In this document: one piece after another, positions 52,438 to 61,599 of the stretch
Numbering within the stretch: the first letter of the stretch is position 1
Layout of the letters: every line of letters begins with the position of its first letter
Assembly: GCA_963700185.1 (NCBI GenBank)
Contig: CAVOWP010000008.1
Location: 288,884-352,883, forward strand
Length of the DNA: 64,000 bases
Direction: 5' to 3'
Source: AP-15 sp963700185
GTDB taxonomy: Bacteria > Pseudomonadota > Alphaproteobacteria > ATCC43930 > CGMCC-115725
Notes under the pieces: generated by a model
Database searches by the model: none
Told to the model about the DNA's origin: nothing
What the model saw: only the letters and a program-made list of their open reading frames with translations
Position numbers and translations under genes: made by a program

Positions 52438-54105
52438 ATGACGCCGGAAAGAACCACGGAAACACCCGAGCTCGACGCCCGCATCGACGCCAACCAGCGC
52501 AGGCTCGCGGCGGAGATTCGACCATCCTACGATTTCATTGTCTGCGGATCGGGCTCGTCCGGTTCGGTGGTGGCGCGCCGCCTGGCTGAGACAGGTGACG
52601 CCTCCGTACTGCTGCTCGAGGCCGGTGGGACCGATGACGTGCCAAGCATCAGGGAACCGGATCAATGGCCCGCCAATCTCAGGACGGAGCGCGACTGGGG
52701 TTTTGAGGCCTTGCCCAACCCCTTGCTCAACGGCCGCCGGCTCCCGCTCCCCATGGGCAAGGTGCTCGGCGGCGGCTCGAGCATCAACGCCATGGCCTGG
52801 GCGCGCGGGCACAAGAACGACTGGGACTATTTCGCCGAGGAAGCCGGCGATCCGAGTTGGGGCTATGAGTTCATCCTCGGCATCTTTCGCAGCATCGAGG
52901 ACTGGCAGGGGGCTCCGGATCCCGTGCGGCGCGGCAAGGGTGGTCCCGTTCATGTGGAGCCGGCGCGCGATCCGAACCCTCTTGCCAAGGCCGTGCTGGA
53001 GGCCGCCCGATCCATCGGCATTCCCACCTTCGACGATCACAACGGCCAGATGATGGAAGGTGCGGGCGGCAGCGCCCTGTTCAATCTCCGCATTCGCAAC
53101 GGCCTCCGTCAGTCGGTCTTTCGCACCTACGCCTATCCCTACATGGACCGACCGAACCTGACCGTGCTCACCGGGGCGCTGGTGACGCGCGTCGTACTCG
53201 ACGGCAAACGCGCGGACGGGGTGGAATTCCTCCACGAGGGCGCAATCCATCGGATCACGGCTCGCTGCGAGACCGTGCTTTCGCTCGGCGCGGTCAACAC
53301 GCCGAAGGTGCTGATGCAATCGGGCATCGGCGACGAGCGCGAGTTGACCCGGGTCGGCATCGAGGTGGCGCAGCACCTTCCGGGAGTGGGACACAATTTC
53401 CAGGATCACATCCTGGTTCCGTGCGTCTGGGAGTATCAGACGCCGTTACAGCCTCGGAACAACGGCGGAGAGGCGACCTTCTTCTGGAAGAGTGATCCGT
53501 CGCTCGCCACGCCCGATCTGCAGGCGCTCCTGGTGGAGTTTCCCCTCACGACTCCAGAAGTCGCGCATTTCTCGCCGCCTCCGGGGTCATGGTCGCTGCT
53601 GCCGAGCCTCGTACGCCCCGGTAGCGGCGGGAGGTTGCGGATCACCGGGCCAAAGCCGTCCGACCCCGTTGAGATCGCGGCCGACACCTTTTCCAATCCC
53701 GCCGACATGAAGGCGCTGAGCCATGCGGTCGAGCTTTGCCGGGAGATTGGCAATTCCCCCGCCATGAGTTCGTTCGTCAAACGTGAGGTCATGCCCGGCA
53801 ATCTGGCGGGAAGCGCGCTCGAGAACTTCGTCCGAGACGCCGCCTCGACGGCCTGGCATCAGACCTGCACGGCGAAGATGGGCCGCGATGAGATGTCCGT
53901 CGTCGACGGTCGCCTCAAGGTCTACGGCATCGACAACCTGCGCATTGCCGATGGCTCGATTCTGCCGCGAGTGACCACCGGCAACACGATGGCTCCCTGC
54001 GTGATCATCGGAGAGAAAGCCGCCGAGTTCATGAAGAGCGAGGCGGGTCTCGATGCGCTACTGGAGGAAAACCGTGGCCCGCGGGTACACCAATACCCTG
54101 CGTAG
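52438..54105 (+). CDS. GMC-family FAD oxidoreductase (choline dehydrogenase-like)
   Basis: 555 residues from ATG at 52438, with CGGAGG 7 bases upstream. The dinucleotide site YDFIVCGSGSSGSVVARRLA leads into LLLEAGG. The GMC signature is GKVLGGGSSINAMAWARGH. The C-terminal catalytic His lies in STAWHQTCTAKMG, with the closing segment GNTMAPCVIIGEKAAEF. It oxidises an alcohol to an aldehyde or acid; in this setting an aromatic or side-chain alcohol is likely. A shattered second copy lies at 57107-57656. Confidence 0.92.
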   Translation: MTPERTTETPELDARIDANQRRLAAEIRPSYDFIVCGSGSSGSVVARRLAETGDASVLLLEAGGTDDVPSIREPDQWPANLRTERDWGFEALPNPLLNGRRLPLPMGKVLGGGSSINAMAWARGHKNDWDYFAEEAGDPSWGYEFILGIFRSIEDWQGAPDPVRRGKGGPVHVEPARDPNPLAKAVLEAARSIGIPTFDDHNGQMMEGAGGSALFNLRIRNGLRQSVFRTYAYPYMDRPNLTVLTGALVTRVVLDGKRADGVEFLHEGAIHRITARCETVLSLGAVNTPKVLMQSGIGDERELTRVGIEVAQHLPGVGHNFQDHILVPCVWEYQTPLQPRNNGGEATFFWKSDPSLATPDLQALLVEFPLTTPEVAHFSPPPGSWSLLPSLVRPGSGGRLRITGPKPSDPVEIAADTFSNPADMKALSHAVELCREIGNSPAMSSFVKREVMPGNLAGSALENFVRDAASTAWHQTCTAKMGRDEMSVVDGRLKVYGIDNLRIADGSILPRVTTGNTMAPCVIIGEKAAEFMKSEAGLDALLEENRGPRVHQYPA

Positions 54106-54233
54106 CGTAGCCGAGGCCCGCGACGCCACGCTCAAGTCTCATTGGAGAATCGCATGCGGCCACGTCTTTGCGCCACTCTGGCGAGTTGGGCTGAGCACGT
54201 TCCTGCTAATGGGATATTCGGCGCTGCCGAGGC

Positions 54234-55082
54234 TCAGCTCCGGTAGGACAGATCGGTCCGGTCTAGTCGGCGCAGGAGCGCCGGCCAGGCGAGCTTGCCG
54301 CCCACCCCGCCCAACACGACCCTGGCTTGCGCCATGATGCCGTCGAGAATCGGCCTGGCGATCGGGATCAATTCGCTACCGCCCGACTGCGCCTTGATCT
54401 GGATCGCGCAGGCCGCCTCGAAAATGTACATGGCGAGGAAGGCTTCCGGCACCGAGCTGCCGGACACCAGCAGCCCGTGATTGCGCAGCATCAGGAAGGT
54501 CTTGTCACGGATATCCGCGACCAGCCGCGGCTTTTCCTCGGGGTTGACCGCGATGCCCTCGTAGTCGTGATAGCCCAGGCTGGACAGCACGAGCAGCGAA
54601 TGCTGCGAGATCGGCAGCAGCCCGTCGCGCTGGGCCGAGACCGCGACGCCGTTCTGGGTATGCACATGCAGCACGCATTGCGCGTCCTCGCGCGCGGCAT
54701 GGATCGCGCTGTGGATGGTGAAGCCGGCCGGATTCACCGGATAGCCGTTGTCGAGGACGATACGGCCTTCGAGGTCGATCTTGACCAGGCTCGACGCCGT
54801 GATCTCGTCGAACAGCATGCCGTAGGGATTGATCAGGAAATGATGCTCCGGCCCGGGCAGCCGGGCCGAGATATGGGTGAAGATGACGTCATCCCAGCGA
54901 TAATGCGCGACCAGCCGGTAGCAGGCGGCGAGATCGACCCGCAGCTGCCATTCCTCGGGCGATACAAGACCGCGAACATCCCCCAGCGCGACGCGAGACC
55001 CATCGATCGCCGCAGCTTGCGGTGCGATGGGCACGACCTTGGCGAAGGAATTGCGCACAAGGCTTTGGTTTTCAGGGGTCAT
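54234..55082 (-). CDS. Class II aldolase/adducin family protein
   Basis: 282 residues from ATG at 55082. Metal-binding residues are visible in DDVIFTHISARLPG, then HFLINPYGMLFDEITASSLV, HVHTQNGVAVSA (the two zinc histidines) and MLRNHGLLVSG (the third). Family members include fuculose-phosphate aldolase, and 4-carboxy-4-hydroxy-2-oxoadipate-related and decarboxylase-like enzymes in aromatic pathways. Here it probably serves a late step or a side-chain cleavage in the ring-degradation set. The 128 bases between it and the convergent GMC gene hold nothing clear. Confidence 0.88.
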   Translation of the reverse strand: MTPENQSLVRNSFAKVVPIAPQAAAIDGSRVALGDVRGLVSPEEWQLRVDLAACYRLVAHYRWDDVIFTHISARLPGPEHHFLINPYGMLFDEITASSLVKIDLEGRIVLDNGYPVNPAGFTIHSAIHAAREDAQCVLHVHTQNGVAVSAQRDGLLPISQHSLLVLSSLGYHDYEGIAVNPEEKPRLVADIRDKTFLMLRNHGLLVSGSSVPEAFLAMYIFEAACAIQIKAQSGGSELIPIARPILDGIMAQARVVLGGVGGKLAWPALLRRLDRTDLSYRS

Positions 55083-55200
55083 AGATGCCTCCGTTTGGCT
55101 GAGCGTCGAATCGCGAAGTCGGTCCCGAATTCTCGAGCGACATCGTCGGCCACGGCGCAGACTGCAGGGCGCCGTCCTGGACACTCCAAGTGAAAGCTGG

Positions 55201-56598
55201 CTAGCGCGCGTCGGGAAGGTCAGTGCTGAACCGTTCTCCTATCCCCACGACCTTCTCAACGGTGAAGCCGTCGCCGGCGGCTGGTTCGGAGCTCATGTCG
55301 GATGCCAATAGCGGTGGATCCCTGAGATAGGCATCTGCGAGGCGCCGCCCGGTGTCGCGGATGCGCTGACGGTCCATTGTCGGATCCACGTCGGGCGGCA
55401 TACGCACAACGGTGTCGTTGCAGTATGTCGGGATGACCACACCGGCATCGTGGCGCAGGCCCCCGGGATCGTGCCCGGCTTGCACGGCCCGGATGCCGCG
55501 TCTCGTCTGGTTCCGGAACATCATGACCCCGCGATCGGTGGCGCCGATATGCTCTAATCCGTGGATAGCGATCGGCCGCTGCGAGACCTGCGCCTCGTAA
55601 TCGCCGGGTTGCCGTTGACCGGCCTCGTACGAGTCCGCGGCAAGCTGGCCAGGGAGCATAATAGTGCGATCGGCCCACCACGCGGGCGTGACGTCTTCGG
55701 TCTCGCTCACATGGCGGAATTCGATGAGCATCGTGCTGGTGTCGTCGACCGGCACGATCCAGCGGCTCATCATCGGGCCGCTGAACGCATGCTGCCGGTG
55801 GCCATCCTCCCAGATCGGAGCCACCTGCTGCAGGTTGGGCAGGACGGCTTCCACCATCCGCGCCCAGACATTGGACCCTACCCGCCGGGTGCCAATGTAG
55901 ATCATGCCCACGGGGGTCTCGACGTACTCCAGTTCCGGCAATACTCCGAATTCGTCGGTGAATTGGGAGCCGCTGATGATGGTGTGGAGAAACGCTGTAT
56001 GGGCGGGATCCATAGCGTTCTCCATGATTTGCAGCCAGTTGCACGGGTAGAAGTATTTCCGTCCCGGCATCAACTGATAACCCGATCGGACAAAGCTGTC
56101 ATACACGGGAAAAGGCGGCTGCCGGTCGGGCGGACCCATATAGGCAAAGACGATCCCGCTATACTCCTCGGTGGGATAGGCCCCGTGATAGAGCCGGTCT
56201 TTCAGGGTACTGTGAGCCGGTTCGCCGGGCGTCTCGAGGACGGTCCCGTCCGCCGCGAACTGCCAGCCATGGTAACAGCATCGTATCCCCTTGGCGTCAA
56301 TGAGCCCGAACTCCAGGGAGGCGCCACGATGCGGACAATGCAGTTCCAGCAGACCGACCGTGCCGCTCAGGTCGCGAAACACCACCAGTTCCTCGCCGAG
56401 GATCTTGACTCGATGGGGCAGGTCCTTCAGTTCGTCCGAAAAGCAGATCGGCTGCCAGAAGCGGCGCAAATATTCGCCGCATGGTGTGTTGGGACCGACA
56501 TGGGACAGTTCTGCGTCTTCGTCGGGCACCTCGCGATGGAGGTAGCCGCCATATCGCGTCTTCAAGAGACCGGCTCTGGTAACCGTTGCAGTAGTCAT
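55201..56598 (-). CDS. Rieske-type aromatic oxygenase (phthalate dioxygenase family), copy 2
   Basis: 465 residues. Rieske ligands in HCPHRGASLEFG (Cys88, His90) and CCYHGWQFA (Cys107, His110); mononuclear iron motif NAMDPAHTAFLH near 193-204. Same class as the enzyme at 50628, but the proteins differ along their length, so they are relatives rather than a recent duplicate; only the start region and upstream sequence are shared. It probably acts on a different ring or methoxy substrate. It needs an electron-transfer partner not present here. Confidence 0.9.
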   Translation of the reverse strand: MTTATVTRAGLLKTRYGGYLHREVPDEDAELSHVGPNTPCGEYLRRFWQPICFSDELKDLPHRVKILGEELVVFRDLSGTVGLLELHCPHRGASLEFGLIDAKGIRCCYHGWQFAADGTVLETPGEPAHSTLKDRLYHGAYPTEEYSGIVFAYMGPPDRQPPFPVYDSFVRSGYQLMPGRKYFYPCNWLQIMENAMDPAHTAFLHTIISGSQFTDEFGVLPELEYVETPVGMIYIGTRRVGSNVWARMVEAVLPNLQQVAPIWEDGHRQHAFSGPMMSRWIVPVDDTSTMLIEFRHVSETEDVTPAWWADRTIMLPGQLAADSYEAGQRQPGDYEAQVSQRPIAIHGLEHIGATDRGVMMFRNQTRRGIRAVQAGHDPGGLRHDAGVVIPTYCNDTVVRMPPDVDPTMDRQRIRDTGRRLADAYLRDPPLLASDMSSEPAAGDGFTVEKVVGIGERFSTDLPDAR

Positions 56599-57106
56599 TT
56601 ACCTTTCCCTTCCTTTCGGCGGCCTCTCAAGGGGCTTGCGCTCTTATCGAAGGCCGGCATCAAACCAGCGGCCGCCATGATGCGGCGGCTTCGGAACTTA
56701 TTTTTGATCGAGAAAGACGCGACGCGATGGAAAAGGCAGAATAGTGATTATCAGGAAGTTTTCATTGGGACGGCGGCGCGGAGGCGTTATTTGCGTTCTG
56801 CGATGTCAGTTCGGCCACCCAGTTATCCTGATAGAAAACCGACTTCATGGTCCGCAGCCATCACCCGAGCGTCATGATGAAGCGCCGATGCCAATATTGT
56901 TTCACGGCAAATTCCGGGACGTCGATTGGCGGCGCTCAGCTGAGTGTCCAGGGGCGCGTGCTCTCGTTCAACTGATCGATCACGGGCGAGCGGACAGAGC
57001 GCCGCGGCTCGCGTTTCCGGCGTAGCTCATCTCCGCCGAACTGAAACATCGGCCCAGTTGGCGCCCGCCATTCTTGGTGGTCATGCCCCGCGAACGGAGG
57101 TCCAGG
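56599..57106. repeat. Segmental repeat, copy B
   Basis: Counterpart of 51924-52437. It includes a lysR tail remnant at 56762-56932 with the 2-base deletion of copy A plus one more missing base, and the GMC upstream region. It sits between Rieske gene 2 and the broken GMC gene, the same neighbours as copy A. Confidence 0.85.
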
Positions 57107-57656
57107 ATGACGCCGGAAAGAACCACGGAAACACCCGAGCTCGACGCCCGCATCGACGCCAACCAGCGCAGGCTCACGGTGGAGATTCGACCGTCCTACG
57201 ATTTCATCGTCTTCGGATCGGGCTCGTCCGGTTCGGTGGTGGCGCGCCGCCTGGCTGAGACAGGCGACGCCTCCGTACTGCTGCTCGAGGCCGGTGGGAC
57301 CGATGACGTGCCAAGCGTCAGGGAACCGGGTCAATGGCCCGCCAATCTCAGGGCGGAACGCGATTGGGGTTTTGAGGCCTTGCCCAACCCCTTACTCAAC
57401 GGCCGCCGGCTCCCGCTCCCCTCCATCGGATCACGGCTCGCTACGAGACCGTGTTTTCGCTCGGCGCGGTCAACACGCCGAAGGTGCTGATGCAATCGGG
57501 CATCGGTGACGAGCGCGAGTTGACCCGGGCCGGCATCGAGGTGGCGCAGCATCTTCGGGGCGTGGGACACAATTTCCAGGATCACATCTTGGTTCCGTGC
57601 GTCTGGGAGTATCACACACCGTTACCGCCTCGGAACAACGGCGTAGAGGCGACCTT
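57107..57656 (+). pseudogene. Broken second copy of the GMC oxidoreductase
   Basis: 57107-57421 matches the intact gene from 52438 to 52752. Then about 493 bases are missing: 57422 onward matches 53246 onward, in a different frame, as far as 57656, where the match stops in the middle of the gene. The product would lack most of the FAD and substrate domains. The deletion is not a multiple of 3. High similarity to the intact copy indicates recent duplication and decay. Confidence 0.9.
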
Positions 57657-58179
57657 GAGCGTGATCGATTGGCGGAAACGGACTGGGCAAGGCGACAGGC
57701 TTCTCGGCGTGACCGAGTAGCCGATTGGCGACAAAAGCGGCATGTGTGCGGTTCGCCGCGTTGAGCTTCTTCAGGATGTTTCGGACGTGCACCTTGACCG
57801 TATTTTCCTGCATGTCTAACTGCCTGGCGATCAGCTTGTTGGGCTTGCCCTCGCGCAGGAGATCGATTACCGACAGCTCACGCGGCGTGAGGTCCAGTCC
57901 GTCCGATCGCCTCTGCCGTCCAGCTTCCGGTCGGTCATCCGGCCTTGCGGTTGTCGAGTGCAACGCTTTCACCGGAACAAAGGTGCCACCCGCGCCGATG
58001 AGCCTGAGCGCAGCGACAGCAACTTCGCACTCAACCGATGTCGGGATGTAGCCCCGCACGCCCTGCGTCAGAGCGCGGTTGACTTCCTCAGCATCGTCCC
58101 TGTCAGAAAGCACAACGGCCGAGGCCTCCGGGAGGCGCACCCGCAGAAGCTCTAGCGCGCTTTGTACCCATGTGTTGCG
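57657..58179 (-). pseudogene. LuxR-type response regulator, both ends lost
   Basis: The helix-turn-helix is complete (LTPRELSVIDLLREGKPNKL, then NTVKVHVRNILKKLNAANRT). Of the receiver only the last half remains (LPEASAVVLSDRDD, then ALTQGVRGYIPTS); the phospho-Asp part is missing, and the frame runs into repeat copy C. The C-terminus runs into the broken GMC gene. A GTG at 58140 could still start a short DNA-binding protein. It resembles NarL/FixJ-type regulators. Confidence 0.75.
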
Positions 58180-58482
58180 GCGCTTGCGCTCCTATTGAAG
58201 GCCGGCATGAAACTAGCGGCCGCCATGATGCGGCGGCTTCGCGCTTATTTTTGATCGAGAGGGACGCGACGCTATGGAAAAGGCAGGATAGCGGTTATCA
58301 GGAAATTTTCATTGGGACGGCGGCGCGGGGGCGTTATTTATGTTCTGCGATGTCAGTTCGGCCACCCAGTTATTCTGATAGAACTCAGACATCATGGTCC
58401 GCAGCCATATCACCCGAGCGTCATGATGAAAGCGCCGATGCCAGTATTGTCTCACGGCAAATTCCGGGACGTCGATTGGCGG
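58180..58482. repeat. Segmental repeat, copy C (overlaps the intact lysR)
   Basis: Matches 51960-52265 and 56634-56932. In this copy the part 58309-58482 is the real 3' end of lysR, which shows where the material in copies A and B came from. Homology stops at GATTGGCGG in all three. Confidence 0.85.
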
Positions 58483-59277
58483 GTCAAGCACCTGGAGATT
58501 AACCAGGCCTGAGAAAAACGCGGCAACAGCCCGTGGAACTGTGACGATTAGATCGGTGCTGGCCACCACGAACGGCACGCTCATAAAATGCGGGATGCGC
58601 AGCACGCAGCGGCGCTCAAGGCCCCGCTTGGCCAAGGCATCCTCGAACAGTTCCTGGCTGCTTCCTTCCGCTGCCACTACGATATGATGCGCCTCGAGAA
58701 AGGCCTCAAGCGTCAGGCCGTTCTTGATCAAGGGGTGGCCGGTGCGCGCGAGACAGGCGAAGCCGTGAGTGAAAAGCGTTTGTTGCATAGTTGTCGGCCG
58801 CGCTAGATCGGGAAAATAGCCAACGGCGAGATCGACCTCCCCGGCTTCTAGCGCATCCTCGAGGTGCCGGGGTCTCACTACCGTAGAGCGAAGGTTTACC
58901 CTCGGCGCATCCTGCGCCAGCCTGGCGACCACGCGAGGGAGAAGCAGCGTTTCGCCAATGTCCGGAGTCGCGACCGTGTAGGGCCGAATTTCCGTGGCGG
59001 GATCGAATCTTCCCGTATCCAGTATCTCCCCCTTCACCGCCGCCAGCACCCGTTGAATCGGCTCTTTCAACGCCAGAGCGCGGGGGGTTGGTTGCATGCC
59101 GTTTCCGGAGCGTACGAAGAGTTCGTCCTGGAGGATCTCTCTCAGCTTAGCCAGCGAACTGCTAATCGTCGGCTGACTCACGTTCAAGGCCTTCGCTGCA
59201 TTCGAAAGGGTGCCCTCGCGCAGCACGCCATCGAGCACGAGCAGGAGGTTGAGATCGAAGTTACGCAAATTAGTCAC
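58309..59277 (-). CDS. LysR-family transcriptional regulator
   Basis: 322 residues from GTG at 59277. The helix-turn-helix is at the N-terminus (LRNFDLNLLLVLDGVLREGT, then ALNVSQPTISSSLAKLREIL), followed by the effector-binding domain with YTVATPDIGETLLLPRV. The N-terminal pattern is of the NodD/NahR-like group, which often senses aromatic compounds. It is the likely controller of the Rieske/Lig/GMC set. Its 3' end is duplicated twice as non-coding remnants in that set. Confidence 0.9.
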   Translation of the reverse strand: MTNLRNFDLNLLLVLDGVLREGTLSNAAKALNVSQPTISSSLAKLREILQDELFVRSGNGMQPTPRALALKEPIQRVLAAVKGEILDTGRFDPATEIRPYTVATPDIGETLLLPRVVARLAQDAPRVNLRSTVVRPRHLEDALEAGEVDLAVGYFPDLARPTTMQQTLFTHGFACLARTGHPLIKNGLTLEAFLEAHHIVVAAEGSSQELFEDALAKRGLERRCVLRIPHFMSVPFVVASTDLIVTVPRAVAAFFSGLVNLQVLDPPIDVPEFAVRQYWHRRFHHDARVIWLRTMMSEFYQNNWVAELTSQNINNAPAPPSQ

Positions 59278-59377
59278 AGTTCGAGGCTCCCTCGGCAACC
59301 CGATTAAGCTGAGATGTGCTCCACTGCGAACGTCGGCAATCCACCCCATCGCGGAAGCTTCAGCCTCGCTGTAGGAA

Positions 59378-59398
59378 TGCCCGCCTAAGGGGCGGGCA
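59378..59398. terminator. Short GC hairpin
   Basis: TGCCCGCC and GGCGGGCA pair perfectly around TAAGG. It lies 101 bases upstream of the lysR start and beyond the end of the cyclase fragment. Without a T-run the role is uncertain. The rest of 59278-59554 shows no gene. Confidence 0.4.
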
Positions 59399-59554
59399 GA
59401 GCCATTCCCAGCGCGAATTCTGAGTGACCGGGAAGCGTGGAAAGCTGACCTTCAACCTTGCCGTTTGATTGCGCTGAGTGAGACTACGGCACCCAAACCG
59501 GCTCTTCGCTGTCTTCGCATCGGTCTTCGCAGCTCGCACCGCCGACGGCTGGAG

Positions 59555-60523
59555 TTATTCGCGCATTCGGTTGATCGCTGTCTCGATACCACGTAACGCG
59601 ACCCGGAGACCGAGCCGCTCACCCTCGGCGCGAAGACGCTTGAGTTCCGCGGCGAGCTTCGCGAGGTCAGATTTACCGCGGCCGAACGCGGCCAGGGCTC
59701 TTCCGCGCGCGATGTAAAAATCGGCGAATGGCAGAGGTTCCGACCGGGTATATCGTTCTAGCTCCGCCGCAGAACCCTCCACGCCCTCCCAATCGCCCGC
59801 TTCGAGATAGGCCTCGATCGCATCGCGCGGAAACAATAGATGGTTGTGACTCACGGCGCCCGCGCGAAGCAGCTCTTCACTCTCCTCCAGGGCCGCTCGA
59901 CGCGCGGTCAGGTCGTCAGTCGCCAAGGCGAGCGCGCCGAGTGCGAACGGGCCGAGGAACCCGATGCTCGTCTCGCGACTTATCTTCACGGCCTCTTCCG
60001 CGTTTGCACGCGCCTCCGCTCGTCGTCCTGCCAATCGGTGGAGCTCCGCCCGAAATGCGAGCGCTTCGGTTTCAAAGCGCCGCGCGCCGAGCTGTTGCGC
60101 CAATGTCAAGGCGGCCTCCGCGTGCCGAACTGCCGCCTCGAATTCCATCAGCGCGTGCCGGCAGAAGAATGCCGCGTGATGACCAATCATCTCCGCCCGG
60201 CGATGTCCCACTCGTGCCGCTCGCGCGATTGCCGTGTCGGCGACCGCGAGCGCACCTTTGGTGTCGCCGGCAAACCATTGGGTGAAGGCCATCATCGGCC
60301 GATTCGCCACTTCGATGCGGCCGAACCCGTACTGTTCGCACAACTTGACGCACGCGCGAAAGCGGTCGTGTGCGCTGATCATCCGGCCGCGAACATATTC
60401 GGCATCACCGAGGCCGCCGAGCGCCATGGCTTCAAGCTCGGGCGCGCGGGCACGTCGTGCCAATTCCAGCGCGATCCCATGTTCCCGCAGGCAGCCCTCG
60501 AGATCGCCGCGCGGAAAGCACAT
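59555..60523 (-). pseudogene. C-terminal TPR fragment of a class III adenylate cyclase-type protein
   Basis: 322 codons. The helical repeats (LALAQQLGARRFETEALAFR, AEEAVKISRETSIGFLGPFA, RDAIEAYLEAGDWEGVEGSA) and the end LRVALRGIETAINRM are the C-terminal TPR region of large cyclase-AAA-TPR proteins of over 1,000 residues. The cyclase and ATPase parts are absent. At its 5' end it is joined to a serine recombinase remnant at LDRLARS / MCFPRG, so it has no start of its own. Confidence 0.65.
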
Positions 60524-60756
60524 CGAGCGCGCCAAGCGGTCCAGCTTCCACCAATCAGCGTGTCGCCGCTGCGGGCGAATTCCAGCGTGTCGCCGCTGCG
60601 GGCGAATTCCAGCGCGTCGTTTAAGGCCGGTCGATCCGTCACCGCGCCCGATATCAGCTCGATGAAAATCTTCCCGCATCCTGCTTCGGCCAGCGCGTCA
60701 CGCTACAAGGCAAGATTCTAGTCAATGGTCGAAACCCGCGCGTAGCCGATAAACAT
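60524..60756 (-). pseudogene. Serine recombinase (resolvase/invertase) N-terminal remnant
   Basis: From ATG at 60756 it reads MFIGYARVSTID, stop, NLAL, stop, RDALAEAGCGKIFIELISGA, VTDRPALNDALEFARSGDTL. This is the catalytic N-terminus of a resolvase, including the active-site Ser of ARVST. Both TAG codons (60718-60720 and 60703-60705) stand where Gln is usual (DQNLALQRD), so each is one CAG-to-TAG change. A 27-base duplication and then a frameshift follow, with LDRLARS in the next frame. Dead, and cut off before the DNA-binding domain. Confidence 0.85.
60557..60610. repeat. 27-base tandem duplication
   Basis: Two exact adjacent copies (60557-60583 and 60584-60610) duplicate the codons for EFARSGDTL inside the recombinase remnant. 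In frame with it, and identical, so probably recent slippage in an unselected sequence. Confidence 0.9.
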
Positions 60757-60934
60757 AGCTTTTGACGGGGCTTCTGCCGGTTCCCTCGAATGATCATCTT
60801 CTCCTTCGAAAGAAACCGCACAGGGCCTTCGAATTCGAAGGCCTCTCGTTTGCTGCGCGGATCCGCTCACAGCGTCATTGGCAAAGTTTGCCATAAGTGC
60901 TAGGCTGGCGGCGGCGATTCGGAGAGAAAATGAC

Positions 60935-61216
60935 ATGCCGACCCGCAACATCAGCCTGACGCCCGAGCAGGATGCTTTCATTGAGGAGGCGGTTAAATCG
61001 GGCGAATACCAGAACGCCAGCGAGGCGGTGCGCGACGCGTTGCGCGCATTGCAGCAGCGCCGGCGCGAGGACGCGCTCAAGCTCGAGGCGCTGCGCCGGC
61101 AGATCGACGCCGGCATTGCCGCTCTCGAAAAGGGCCGGTTCACCGAAATCGCCGAGGCCGAGCTCGACGCCTATATCGACGGCTTGGCCGCTCGATCGGA
61201 CGAGCGCGCTCAGTAA
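60935..61216 (+). CDS. parD: ParD-family antitoxin
   Basis: 93 residues from ATG at 60935, giving the family start MPTRNISLTPEQDAFIEEAV. A ribbon-helix-helix DNA-binding domain (about 1-45, with YQNASEAVRDALRAL) is followed by a long helix RRREDALKLEALRRQIDAGI that wraps the toxin. It represses its own operon and neutralises ParE. The toxin gene follows after 3 bases. Intact. Confidence 0.92.
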   Translation: MPTRNISLTPEQDAFIEEAVKSGEYQNASEAVRDALRALQQRRREDALKLEALRRQIDAGIAALEKGRFTEIAEAELDAYIDGLAARSDERAQ

Positions 61217-61219
61217 GGG

Positions 61220-61582
61220 ATGCCGAGCTTTCGCCTCTCGCGGCTGGCGGAGGCGGACCTAGTCGGCATTCTGGCGGCCAGCAGCAGACAATGGGGAGCG
61301 GACGGCCGGAGCCGATATGCCGCACTCCTTGCTGCGGCGATGCGCAAAATCGCGGCCGAGCCCGAGGGTCCCACAACGCGCCGCCGCGACGAATTGCGGC
61401 CAGGGATCCGCAGCTTTCATCTCCGGCACGCGAGAGGTGGCGATCCGGCGGGCAGGGTGAGACGCCCGGTTCATGTGCTCTATTACCGCGCGGTCGCACC
61501 GGGTCTGATCGAGATCGTGCGGGTATTGCACGAGCGCATGGAGCCGAGCCGGCAGCTCTCCGCGGTATCCGAACACCAGTAG
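61220..61582 (+). CDS. parE: ParE-family toxin
   Basis: 120 residues. Reads MPSFRLSRLAEADLVGILAA, then DGRSRYAALLAAAMRKIAAE, GIRSFHLRHARGG and VHVLYYRAVAPGLIEIVRVL HERM. The strand pattern and the C-terminal hydrophobic strand plus charged end fit ParE, a gyrase poison. Family length is about 95-100; here the tail adds about 15 residues. The pair may stabilise the conjugative element whose genes surround it. Confidence 0.9.
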   Translation: MPSFRLSRLAEADLVGILAASSRQWGADGRSRYAALLAAAMRKIAAEPEGPTTRRRDELRPGIRSFHLRHARGGDPAGRVRRPVHVLYYRAVAPGLIEIVRVLHERMEPSRQLSAVSEHQ

Positions 61583-61599
61583 CTCTGCCGTCCGCCGAT

